Source of the DNA: Turritopsis dohrnii
Taxonomy: Eukaryota > Cnidaria > Hydrozoa > Anthoathecata > Oceaniidae
Assembly (NCBI GenBank): GCA_027922465.2
Contig: BQMF02000280.1
Coordinates: 62,001-126,000, forward strand
DNA length: 64,000 nt
Direction: 5' to 3'
The position numbers were made by a program, and so were the translations under genes. How positions within the stretch are numbered: position 1 is the stretch's first letter; each line of letters begins with the position of its first letter. Below, in pieces: positions 47,215 to 57,900 of the stretch. The notes below the pieces were generated by a model that was given only the letters and a program-made list of their open reading frames with translations, had not been told where the DNA came from and searched no databases.

Positions 47215-48276
47215 ATTAGTGTCTTATTGCAATGGTTTGTCTTCCTTTTCGTGAGAATGCAATTCACATCTCGTACTACAGTTTATTTATTTTATTTTTT
47301 TTTTTTTTTTATATATTATATTACTACAGTTTATTTACGTTGTGCGTGAGAAAAGGCGAATAAAGCAGTCCAAAAAAGAAAATGACGTAAAACCTTGGAA
47401 ATCCTACTCACTTATAATCTAAATTAAAATTTGAAACAAAACTCGAAGAGTGAAGGATCATACTCTTCCGACAGAATGAAAGAATATTGTTAAATGTTAT
47501 TTAACTTCTGCGGTTCGTGAAGAAAGCATCGTCGGTTTCTGGACATTATTCCGACTTAAATGACTTTTAAACTTTATAGAGTTGATCCCCTAAAAATGCA
47601 GAGCAGTACACATTTTTTTTTTTTATAAGAACCTCGATTTTGGGCTCAGGGCTGGAGTTGCTAAGCATTTTTAAGAATCCAGGGCTAAAGTTGCTTGTAA
47701 GGTTGCTTAAAAATCTTGAAATGATAGCTTTGTGTGTTTGTATTTTTCATAGATTTTGGTTATACAGTATTTTATCAAACATTTGATTCTTCATATTATT
47801 ATAACTATTTCTATCAAAGAGTAAGAAAAATGCTTACAATGCACAAATTGACTCATTCTACCCATCTATCACTGGTAATTGTAGTCTGTCTTGATTGGAC
47901 AAAAAGAAATTTAAACTTATGTGGATTTGTTTGGATTTTGTAGATTAAAAAAAGTTTTTAAGAAGATTTCAGGGCTTAGGGTTGCTAAGCAAGTTGCTTA
48001 TTTTTTTGGCCATTTTGAGGGCTGAGCCCTTAGCAACTCGGTTGCTTATATAAAAAAATGTGTATGTGAAACATCTGAAAATCGTGTTGGTGCCTTTTAT
48101 TTTCTCTTGCGTTTTCGCTATCGGCATATCTGAAAGACAAGGGACCCTGGGTTCGAGGTTGGATATAGACCATGGTTATCGCCATTATAATCTTCTGCCA
48201 TCTAGACGCTATATGTTAGACGGATTTAACCGTGTGAATCCACTCCGTTGAAAATGAGTTACTACTGCGGAACTTT
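47215..48276. other. No gene seen
   Basis: Contains T-rich tracts and paired GGCT(C/A)AGGGCT / GTTGCTAAGCA / AAGTTGCTT words at 47640-47700 and 47965-48050, a likely degraded repeat. Confidence 0.4.
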
Positions 48277-48457
48277 TACATTCAACTCTCTCTAAAGCGG
48301 ACACCATTCGTTCCAGCAAAAAGTGTCCGCTTTATGGAAGTGTCCGCTTTATAGAAAGTATTTTTAAAGGAAAACTTCAATTCGTTCCGAGAAAATGTGT
48401 CCGCTTTATGGAGGTGTCCGCTTTATAGAGTGTCCGCTTTAGGGAGAGTCGACTGTA
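48277..48457. mobile_element. Tigger-like MITE, ~180 bp
   Basis: Inverted ends with CTCTCTCTAAAGCGGACAC and GTGTCCGCTTTAGGGAGAGT, internal GTGTCCGCTTTATGGAGGTG units repeated four times, and TA at each outer edge. Confidence 0.8.
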
Positions 48458-48616
48458 TAACCATTGCATCTTGTTGTTAGTCCAAAAGCTTCAAAAAGAA
48501 AGAAGTTTAGCGTATGAACTCAAAATCTATCAACATAAAATTATTTCCTGTTGGTTTCCGTTCACCCACACCATGATCATTATCATCGTTTCTGTGTTTG
48601 CATAAACCGCACATTC

Positions 48617-48754
48617 TAAAGTCTGTTCAAAAAATATGTGGACTAATTTCAGTTACCATGTGGAAACCAGATTTAGCAAATTACATCAATTCCCTTGAGC
48701 CTGGTTTTTATATAAAAGCTGAAATCAGTCCACATATTTTTTGAACAGACTTTA
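48617..48754. mobile_element. 138 bp MITE with ~35 bp TIRs
   Basis: TAAAGTCTGTTCAAAAAATA at the left and its exact inverse at the right, followed inward by TGTGGACT. Outer TA fits a Tc1/mariner relative. Confidence 0.9.
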
Positions 48755-49187
48755 ATGGAAATGTTATTTTTTTCTACCATTTTTACCTAGATGAAATGCT
48801 GGTCAATTTTATTTTCTTCGCTTAATAATATCATTGGTTGTCTCAGTCAGACCAATTTCTCATTGTTCAAATATGAGATGTCAATCTGTGACAACAAGCA
48901 AACAACAGCCTTTTTACTCTGGTTATAACAGTTCGTTTTCTTTTACATTTCCGTAACCAAAAGACTTTCAGACACTCGTAATGGTAAACACCAAGCAACA
49001 TTATACAATATTCGCTTTCGGCTGGTACCGAAATTTCTCACAAAGGACGTATAATCTATATTCGAAATGAGCCCAAAAACAAAAGAAAGTTCCAAAAAGC
49101 AGACAACTCTATAATAAAAAGGAAAAATATTTTGCATAAAATGGTGTTCGTTAAAGATCTGCATTATATTTTGTCGATGATATTTTT

Positions 49188-49306
49188 CAGTGGGAAAAAT
49201 CGTCAAAAAGTCACTACGATGATGAAGAGCATTATTGAAAAAGTGTGCATATTTCTATAGAAATGCACTCCTTTGCAGTGATTTTTCCACAAGTTTACAC
49301 ACGGGT
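49188..49306. mobile_element. Hairpin MITE family 'CCCAGTGG', copy 4
   Basis: CAGTGGGAAAAATCGTCAAA to TTTGCAGTGATTTTTCCAC and ACACGGG. It lies upstream of the cationic peptide gene. Confidence 0.85.
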
Positions 49307-49799
49307 TGCAGAAAGTTAAGTCCAATTTTACCACTTAACTGTCTTTATTCCTTCTCCCCATACAAACATTCATTCACGATCTTAAAAATTTCAAATAAAA
49401 CATCATGTGATTCATAGAACTTAGTTCTGATTCGCAGATTTTCTCTTGTGAACAAGGAAAATTGTATTTTTTTTACTTGTCGGAAAGAAAGCTATCTATT
49501 TCCTTTTCCTGGACAATTATACAATTGTAATCAAGTTTATCCTGCAAAATTTCTATTACCACACATTATTCACACAAAACCTGATGAAACTTGCTCATTA
49601 TTTCGAGGTAAGTGCGTTTAAGTAATGCTATTTGTATTACAGGAAAACATAAATTCTCATTATCATTAAAGCTTTGAGACATTTATGTAACTTCCAATGT
49701 TCTTCATAAAAAGGTGAGAACTTCGCCTTTGAAAACAGAAAGACGTTATTCGCAAGAAAATAACAGGGTTGTCTGCAGTTTTCTATCTCTTGTGAAGCA

Positions 49800-50797
49800 A
49801 TGCAGAAATTCAAAGGAATTGCAAGTGTTTTCGTGATGATCATACTACTATTAGGTAGTATAAACATTTTGTTCCTTGCTGCGCCCCGAATGACAGCTTG
49901 GCGTTAAATGTTGATCTACAGGAGTTTGACTGTTGAAGAAAATACACAAGTAATTCAACTTTGTATATTTTCAGGAACAGAAAGTACTTCGGAAGGTTCT
50001 ACCGAACAAGACGAAGACCTTTTTATCGAAAACGAAGAAGAATTTCTAGATGACGAAGATTCAAATGAAATAAGTAAGTCATGTCAAAAAAGCATTTGCA
50101 GTCGGCAACCGGCGGATTTCACTCTTAGTGCTTTCGGTGGATTAACGTATTAATAGACCTTTCCCCTGCTTCTGTTTGAACATAACGATAATACCGAGTT
50201 ACTAACCCAGTGGGTAAAATCATCAAAATGCCACTGCGATGAAGAGCATTTTTACTGAAATAGTGTGTATATTTCTATACAACTACACTCTGCCGCAGTG
50301 ATTTTTCAACAAATTTTCCGCTGGGAAGGATTGCCTCGTTTCTATGTATTCTATTGTCTTGTAATCACATCCTTCATTACTTTTAAAACCAAGTAATATT
50401 CACTTATCTTTTCCATTTCACAGCGAGGAAATTAAAATCCTTTGAAGTCTTGAAAATGTTGGCTCAGAAATTCGGGAAAGGTCTAATCGATGTTGTGATG
50501 TTTGTTTTTCACAACATTAAGTGACTGGAACCATCTAGAGGATAATCAGTAACCTGTCATTAAAATAATTCGACCACAAAATTTGTTTTCTTTCTTTCAG
50601 GCAATCAAAATAACGACGTCACCAAAGAAACCGATCAACTTGAAAATGATCCGAAATTTCATTGGCTTAAAAAGAAATATTACGGAAGACCGTCTGGATA
50701 TTACCGATATCGTTTCCGAAAACGCCGTCAAAATCCACCACGATTATTAGTTTACCGACGTCGTCAAATGTATTACCCTCACAATTATAAAAGATGA
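49800..50797 (+). CDS. Secreted precursor: signal peptide, acidic spacer, strongly cationic C-terminus (arminin-like organisation)
   Basis: Exons 49800-49854, 49975-50073 and 50601-50797 join in phase to 116 residues. Residues 1-19 (M-Q-K-F-K-G-I-A-S-V-F-V-M-I-I-L-L-L-G) form a signal peptide. About 30 residues follow with roughly 15 Asp/Glu. The last ~45 residues carry about 16 Lys/Arg, many Tyr and no acidic residue (for example Y-Y-R-Y-R-F-R-K-R-R and V-Y-R-R-R-Q), with no cysteine. An anionic propiece that masks a cationic peptide is the organisation of Hydra arminins and other cysteine-free antimicrobial precursors, but I see no primary-sequence identity to a named family. A basic polysaccharide- or matrix-binding protein is the main alternative. 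A hairpin MITE sits in intron 2. Confidence 0.65.
50206..50325. mobile_element. Hairpin MITE family 'CCCAGTGG', copy 5
   Basis: CCCAGTGGGTAAAATCATCA to CCGCAGTGATTTTTCAACAA and CCGCTGGG. One of the best-preserved copies, in intron 2 of the cationic precursor gene. Confidence 0.9.
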
Positions 50798-51021
50798 TAA
50801 ACGCCTTTGGATTGTCCACGCGTAGTCTTTATTTACCGCCCAAATGCTCTCGTTACTAACATTTCTCTCTGATGTCATTAACAGCAGGGCGTTCGATTGC
50901 TCAAAATGGAGATGGCGGGGGAAAAATGACATCAAAACATCCAACCTGACGGGTTATTAACTCCGCAGAAATACGATTCGCACTTCTTTTTCTTCAACGA
51001 ACAAGTTCTCCACCGTAGATG

Positions 51022-54000
51022 TCAAATATCTAACACTTGCTTCAGTTTTCGCTCAGTGAAGAACTTGCAATGCTTCACATTTTGAACTTCAGTTTTTTGT
51101 GCGAAAAATTTTGTGATGCGAGCAGTTCCTTTAGCAGCGGGGTTGTTTCCTTCATCGTCATCATCCCTGTAAAAAAAATTTTCTCGAAACATATTTCTCC
51201 TTAATACATAACACAACTACTAAAATCACTATCGTCAAAAAAACCACCGCAATGAGAGTATTTTTGTTGAAATAGTGCGTATAATTCTATAGAAATGCAC
51301 TCTCTCGCAGTGGATTTTACAGTAGTTGTAGTACGCATTATAACATCGTACAGTTCTCTCCCCAAATAAATTGTAATTAGGCTGTATTTAGTGGACAACA
51401 TTCTTTGCACCAACGGTGAAGGTGAAATGAAAACTCATCCAGGGAAGAACTGAAAAGCCTTAAAAGCCATAACACGATGGATATTTTAAGGGCCATTCAC
51501 TGATAATTACGTGAACGAACTTACAAACACCTCTCAAAACAAAAACCAAAGAAATTCTTTTCATCTGAACAAATATTTACGCAGAAAATACTCGTGCTGG
51601 TACAATTGCAATACAAATCCTAACACACCATGTAACATCCTTGGCCTTCTTCTCTAAGATATTCGAACAAGTTGACCAACTGAACCTGACAAACTGTGGA
51701 TAACCAAAGATCGGATCTAACACGTCATTCAACCACTGCTTAGTTGAGGGATCTGGAAACAAAAACATATAGTTACCAACCTCTTGAACTGGAACGAACC
51801 CTATCAACAACATAGAGAAATTACTTCATACCAGATGGATAACCAGATCCATAACTTGTCGAGAATTCACCTTCATTAAACTTCCAATTTTTAATGCATC
51901 TATCTCTAGCTACCTAAACATGAAGCCTTAGTTGGAAATTCCACTTAATATATGTATGTCTCATATTCTCCGATTTATAAAAGCTAGAGGTTGTTTGTGG
52001 TATATTGATTATACTTTAGTTGGCAAGCGTGAAATACTACGGTTAGCGCCCTCCTTCTATCAAGCGCCCTCTTTCATTCAAGTTCATTCCTATAATAAGC
52101 GCCATCACTAAAAGATGAAAATAAAAGAAACACCCCCTCTCTTAAGCTCCCCTTTCAAACGTAAAACTTTAAATAAACGCTCTGTGTGTTTAAACGAGGA
52201 TTGTCCATCGTCTTAATTCAATGCTGTTTTAATACTACAGTAAACTCTCTCTAATTCGATCATCGAAGGGACTGACAAAAACGTTCGATTTATAGAAATT
52301 CGACTGTATTCTCAAATTCGAAAAGATCTAGAGAACACGTGACTACACATCATTTTTCTTATAATTTAAAACCATTGTTGCGCTGAATTATGACCACGAT
52401 CTCCAAAAGAAGCAAAGAAGATACCTTAGCGCAGATACTGGCTGCGCTGACGATCGGAAACTTGGAATCAGCCTTTGGTGTGACCGTTACACGAACATCA
52501 GGAAATATGGCTGACAATTTTTTTTGATATTTTGTGGCATCACCGACTGTATCAACATACATCTAAGAAAAAATTTTAACGTTGTAACTTTTCCCATTTC
52601 GTGAAGATTTCGTAAATATAGCTTCACATGCTCGAACGGCGAATATTATACTTTTGTCATTACTACCAACACTCCAACCAAAGACAACCGAAAACCTCGA
52701 TTCCAGGAAAACTCTTGAAAATTTTAACCTTCACGAAGTTATTTTGGTAGAGTTTCACAAAGAGTAACGAAGCGTAAAGTAATTTCGGAAACAAAACTAC
52801 ACCGACACCGACACCGTTAGGAAGGCGATAGTCTTGTGGAAATCCACCGATCAATTGAGAAGTAAAAGTCATATAAAGTTCACCTCTTGAATCATAGCAC
52901 CATCTGATATTGTCTTTTGCGTCAATTCTATGGCTGCTCCGTGAGATAATTCATTCAAAGTAATTTTCACCCTAAATTAGGCAAACTCACTTGTTAGGAG
53001 AACTCTTTTTTTTACAGAAATTTGAGATTACAATTAACCCACTGGGCAAAACCGTCAAAAAGTCACTGTGATGAAGAGCATTTTTATTGAAATCCTTCGC
53101 AGTGATTTTTCAAGTTTGGGAAAGTAAATAGCATACCTTCTGAGCATATCGTTAGAGATTTGTGTTGGCGATATCACTTTGATCGCCCATCCAATATATT
53201 CGATATGATTTTCAATAACCTCCAGTAGTCTATCTCTATCACTTTCAGATAAAATCTTTGAATCTTACATAAAGGAACAACAAAAAACACATGGGGTGGA
53301 GAGTGACATTCAGTCAATAGAAACATTACTAATACATAATAGTATTCCATAATTTCAAGTAAATAATTTTCCGTTCAAAGTTCTCAGCATACATTAGGTT
53401 TGGATACTTTTGGCACATATTAAAAAAGACTATGTTTCTTTACCTGCAAATCCTAGTTCAGCCAACTTTTCAGACAAACTCAATGGACAGTAACAGACCC
53501 CATAAACCATTGGACCTACAACACGAACGAAAAAAATAAGATCAAGTTTCAATTAAACCATATACTCAGTCGGCAAACTTGTTGAAAAACCACTACGAAG
53601 GAGTATATCAACACAGAAAGGCATTGACGCAGTGACCTTTTGACGATTCTGTTGTCCACTGGGATAAACATTTTCTTCGAGCTTACTCAAAAGACTAGGA
53701 TCTATTGAGGGATTTACTTCAAATACGTTTTAAGTACTGATCAATACTCTGCTACCATTATGAAAGAAGTGAAAGACAGTATTGCGTTTCTTTGAAATTT
53801 ACCTATCTGTATCAGGAACACTACAGCTTGTTTAAAAAGGCTGAAGAAGGTTATAAAACAAATGAGTCAAAATAAAACGAATTTTCATCAGAGTTACCCA
53901 GTGGACAAAATCGTCAAAAGTCACTACGACGAAGAGTGTTTTTATTTAAACTGCTTGAATGTTTCTATAGAAATGCACTCCTTCGCAATGATTTTTCAAG

Positions 54001-54145
54001 TGTCCGCTGGGTACTTACCAAGCACGGGCCCTCTTCCAGCTTCATCGATACCCAAACAACATGGCTCATTCTTCGTAATTTCAGGGATGGGCGATTGGAA
54101 AACGTAACTTGTAGTATTATCATTAAAGAATTCTTCTAAATCCAT
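51022..54145 (-). CDS. RNASEH2A: Ribonuclease H2 catalytic subunit A (RNASEH2A), eight exons
   Basis: Minus-strand exons 54019-54145, 53444-53515, 53137-53263, 52884-52971, 52425-52562, 51832-51913, 51629-51752 and 51022-51166 join in phase to 300 residues (human 299). D-E-A-G-R-G (D34, E35) supplies two catalytic acids, Y-V-D-T-V-G the third and S-I-C-A-K-V-A-R-D the fourth. Y-G-S-G-Y-P and [10 protein letters not shown] are type 2 RNase H landmarks. The C-terminal tail has I-T-K-F-F and an E-R-K-L segment like the human F-L-E-R-G-L. The enzyme removes ribonucleotides from DNA and RNA-DNA hybrids in the nucleus. Its introns hold several copies of one MITE, one starting about 8 bases after the exon 1 donor. 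It converges with the gene at 49800. Confidence 0.96.
51210..51330. mobile_element. Hairpin MITE family 'CCCAGTGG', copy 6 (diverged), in RNASEH2A intron 7
   Basis: ACTATCGTCAAAAAAACCAC, ATTTTTGTTGAAATAGTGCG and TTCTATAGAAATGCACTC are retained; the ends have drifted to ACAACTAC / GTAGTTGT. Confidence 0.75.
52240..52312. mobile_element. Short Tigger-like inverted-repeat relic in RNASEH2A intron 5
   Basis: CAGTAAACTCTCTCTAATTC paired with the inverse of GATTTATAGAAATTCGACTG, both next to TA. About 70 bp, no coding capacity. Confidence 0.6.
53037..53120. mobile_element. Hairpin MITE family 'CCCAGTGG', copy 7 (internal deletion), RNASEH2A intron 3
   Basis: CCCACTGGGCAAAACCGTCA and AGTCACTGTGATGAAGAGCA, then a jump from TATTGAAAT to CCTTCGCAGTGATTTTTCAA. 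Confidence 0.8.
53566..53663. mobile_element. Hairpin MITE family 'CCCAGTGG', copy 8, RNASEH2A intron 1
   Basis: CAGTCGGCAAACTTGTTGAA, ACCACTACGAAGGAGTATAT and ACGCAGTGACCTTTTGACGA, then TCCACTGGG. Inverted relative to copy 7. Confidence 0.8.
53898..54011. mobile_element. Hairpin MITE family 'CCCAGTGG', copy 9, abutting the RNASEH2A exon 1 donor
   Basis: CCCAGTGGACAAAATCGTCA to CGCAATGATTTTTCAAGTGT and CCGCTGGG, flanked by TA on both sides. The intron donor GTAAGT (54018-54013) lies just two bases from the element end. Confidence 0.88.
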
Positions 54146-54225
54146 CTTTGACTGAGAAGTATAAATCATCATCATAGTCAATAAAAATAATAAAAATAGA
54201 AGAGTAGTAAGCAAACTTTTAATAA

Positions 54226-54340
54226 CGAGAGGGCAAATTTGTTGAAAAATCACTGTGAAGGAGTGCATTTCTATAGAAATATACACACCATTTCGATAAG
54301 AATGCTCTTCATCGCAGTGACTTTTGACGATTTTGCCTAT
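54226..54340. mobile_element. Hairpin MITE family 'CCCAGTGG', copy 10, just upstream of RNASEH2A
   Basis: GGGCAAATTTGTTGAAAAAT, CACTGTGAAGGAGTGCATTT, ATCGCAGTGACTTTTGACGA. It lies about 80-195 bases upstream of the RNASEH2A ATG, so within the promoter or 5' UTR. Confidence 0.85.
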
Positions 54341-54903
54341 CAATCAGTTCAGTTCCGCATAGGTGAATGCTAGTTTTGAGGACACAGATTCACAAACAGA
54401 TTATACGAGATCTAGGGTAATTGTTAAATACAGAAGAGACATTTACTTTCCTTCAGATTGAAAAAATTCAAAGAAATTTCCGTAAAATGTTTGCCCTTTA
54501 AAAACACAACTTCTCTAATAGAAAGGAACTAAAATACAAAGTAAAATAAATACTAAAAAATCTACACAGTTGCAGAAACTTCTAAGGTTACAATCCTACA
54601 ATGAAGATAACAGAACATGTTGAAATGGACTGAATCTCAAAATAGAGTGCAGCTGAATAATATTTTAACTAAAGTGATGCATAAAAAAAAAGTACTCAAA
54701 ATTTAGGAAATTTGCTTATCTATTGATCTTACAAGTACTTACAGCTACAAACGTTTGACTGCTTCTGTTATTTTTCCTCCGAGAAATAAATAAGCGCACA
54801 AAATCAAATCGAAATCGGCAGGTGGTTTCAGCATTTCATGTTAACACTCACACGAAAATCATACGGAAAAACTTGAAATGCAAAGCATAAACATTTTATC
54901 AAA
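54341..54903. other. No gene seen; spacer between RNASEH2A and the OTU gene
   Basis: AT-rich; probably holds the RNASEH2A promoter and the 3' UTR of the minus-strand gene starting further right. Confidence 0.4.
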
Positions 54904-57900
54904 CTATTCGCCTAATATAACAGTGTCACCATTCGCGTTTTGGTTTAGCAAATTTACTGCCTCTTGCACACTGGTCACTTGTTGGAATTCATGCACACTG
55001 CTAGCCTGTTGTAACTCCTGCAAGATTTGTTCATTACATCGTTGCTGGTCAAGTGCAACTTCTTGAGGTGGATGCCCTGTAATTTCGTGTTGTTCTAACA
55101 TGGACATGTTACCATGCTGAGAAGAAACTGCTTCATCATTGACCTGATTCTCCATCAGATCTTCTTTTATTTCCTGGCCTAACGTTTCTTCTTTCAACAG
55201 TCCCGTCGAAAGTTGGTTTTCACTTTCGATCAACTCGTCTGGTTGCTCTGTGATCGGTTCCACTTCGATCTGCTCCACAACAAAAGTCACTGGAAAACAG
55301 TCAAGTAGATTAAGCTCCGCCATCTTTTCTTGAATTTGTTCTACAGTCCGTAAGTTTAACCGCATCCCCATGTTGTTGATAGCATAACTTTCTCTGGCAG
55401 AGCTATATACTAAGTGAACTGCTTCAGGAACAATATTACATCCTGGAATTCTTAACAAAAGATTAACACTACACAATATAGTTGCTATTTCCTCATTCGT
55501 CCAGTCCTTTTCTAATTCTTTTACGGAATTGTCCTGAGCTGGCGAGAAATCGGACATCTTCGGACGTGAATAAGATCGGTCACAGTCAGATCGTTTCCTC
55601 TTCTGTTTAACGGTGGGATCCTTCTTCTCTTTTGCCGGCCGAACCCCATACTCATTTTCACAGTTTTTGCATCTACAAAACTCGTTACATCCATTAGCAT
55701 TTCCATTACATGGACATTTGGTAGCTCTTTTACCTTTTGTACATGCTGCTCGAATTTCAGTACTTTTTTTCCCCACACCCTCACCACAACGACAAGATAC
55801 ATCCTTTCTTATTAGACGTGTCTTGTTATTTCCACAAATTTTACAGAAGCATTTGTAATTGCATGGTTTGCCTTTCAACAGGCATGGACATCGAGATGCA
55901 TATGCTTCACCATGCACACAGCTCTTAGCTGGCTTTTTGCCTTTATTGCATTGACAAAAACCTAAAAAAAACGGTTGTGATACTTAGAAACCGAGGAAAT
56001 AATAAGGAGTAGGGATAAGAAAGGTGTTGATTAGCCATAGCAAAGAATTTTCAAGAAGCTTTACAGGGGGTCAAAGATATACAAGCCATTAAGCAAGTAC
56101 GTAGTGAACTGGATTGATACCTTTTAATAGAATTGCAAATAATTGTGGCAAAGCTCTCCCTTCTCCACACTGTCAAATGTTTCGATTAAAAAAAAAATAA
56201 ACAGAAAATTTACCATCCTCTTCCTCTTTTAAAGCAATTCCAAAATCCTTTGTTCCATCATAATGACCACAGCCAAATGCATTATACGCTAACACAATCG
56301 GCACGTCAATTTTCTGTTTTGTTTTTGGAAGATGTATGCTCACATCCATATTGTGTAAGGATGATACAACAATAATTGGTACTCCCAAAACATCTGCGCA
56401 AACATCTACCACCAAATCACCAACATTAGAGGCATAAACACCAGCATTTCGGTAGGATTCAACCTCGGTCATATCTTCTTCGGTTAAATAACTTTTGTAC
56501 CGTTCTTCACATTGGATCTCCTTCACGAACAATTCCCTGAAAGTTGATGAAAGGAAGAAAATGATGTGAAATAACTATACATAATAAACCAACAGTAAAA
56601 ATTGAATTTATTAGAACAATGACATCTAAATAACAAATAAATAAACAATCTTCTGCATTTGACGTATCATAAACACATTCCTCACCGGCAATTATGAATA
56701 CGAAAATTACATTTAGTTTCATCTTAGAACTAAAATCCATTAAGGTTGCTGTAGATGGCTTCTTCTTTTACGTAGGTATTTTGTAAATTGACACCTTAAT
56801 TGGTTGTTAGTTCTATTACACAACAAGTATTTAAATAGGACAAATTTTAGCTGTCTCGAAAAAAGCTATTTTTCTATTGTTATACTTTCAGCAATGAACT
56901 TTGTTTCAATGGAATTTTATGATAGTGTGAAAGAAGATTTTTTTAAAAAAAGAACATACAATTTATACTGCACATTCAATTTTTTAGTTTCATAAGCTGT
57001 TCTATGCTGCTTGTTTAGTAAAATAATAAAAACACTCTTCTTCTTCGTTTTACTTTATAGCATCCTTCATTATACGTATGCACATATGACATTCAAGAGA
57101 GTATAGAGAATGTTTCGCAAAATACGAAATCAAAAAAGCAAGGAAGATATGAATCACGAAAAAATAAGCGTTTGTTTTACGATTCGAATCATCAAACAGA
57201 ATGGAAAATAGTAGTTGTATAATTTTAACTACACTTCACATTTTTTATAAGAACATTGATCATAATTTTAAGCAATTCTTAGAATGTTCTGTCTTTTGAG
57301 ATCATCTTTTGTGCCTACAAAATATGTTTTGTGTGCTCTTTCTACTTTTCTGCATTCACGACTTTTGAGTAATGAAAATTTAAACTAGTTCTTGTAAACT
57401 TCTTTTTTAAAAAAAGTGTATAAGTATTTCTTAAACTACAACTCAGTTTTGATGTAGCATTTACAGTAAACAAAGTCGGACAATACTCTTCTTTAAGAAG
57501 TATATCAGTGATGTATCGATATTAATTTTAACAAGATGCCCTTACGGGCAGAAAGATTTCTGCAAAATCTTTTGAAGCATGAAAAATGAAATATGTTATG
57601 AAATTTATAAAATTCGACAGAAAATGCTGAACGACCTAGGTGGGCTCGAACCACCGACCTCTCAGTTATCAGACAAGTCCACTAGCCAACTGCGCCACGG
57701 AAGCACATATGTTTAATAATTGTATTATAAATCTTTTTTGGCTCTATTGTTTACAAAACGTTGAGAATTTCTTTTTAGTAAGAAACGATGATCACAGTCC
57801 AAGATAGTTATTAGTTTCTTCTACAAATTTTCTTTTTTAACTTAAAATATGTTTTATGTCTCAAAATACATTTAATATTGATCAAAGAAACTTTTGTAAA

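Noticed and set aside
48058..48251. Open frame with a hydrophobic start resembling a signal peptide (V-P-F-I-F-S-C-V-F-A)
   Set aside because: No ATG opens the frame (it starts at GTG), and it runs through the repeated CCCTGGGTTCGAGGTTG word. Likely chance.
57536..57560. TGCCCTTACGGGCA hairpin as a bacterial-type terminator
   Set aside because: Eukaryotic context and position at the tail of a tRNA-headed repeat make a SINE tail more likely.
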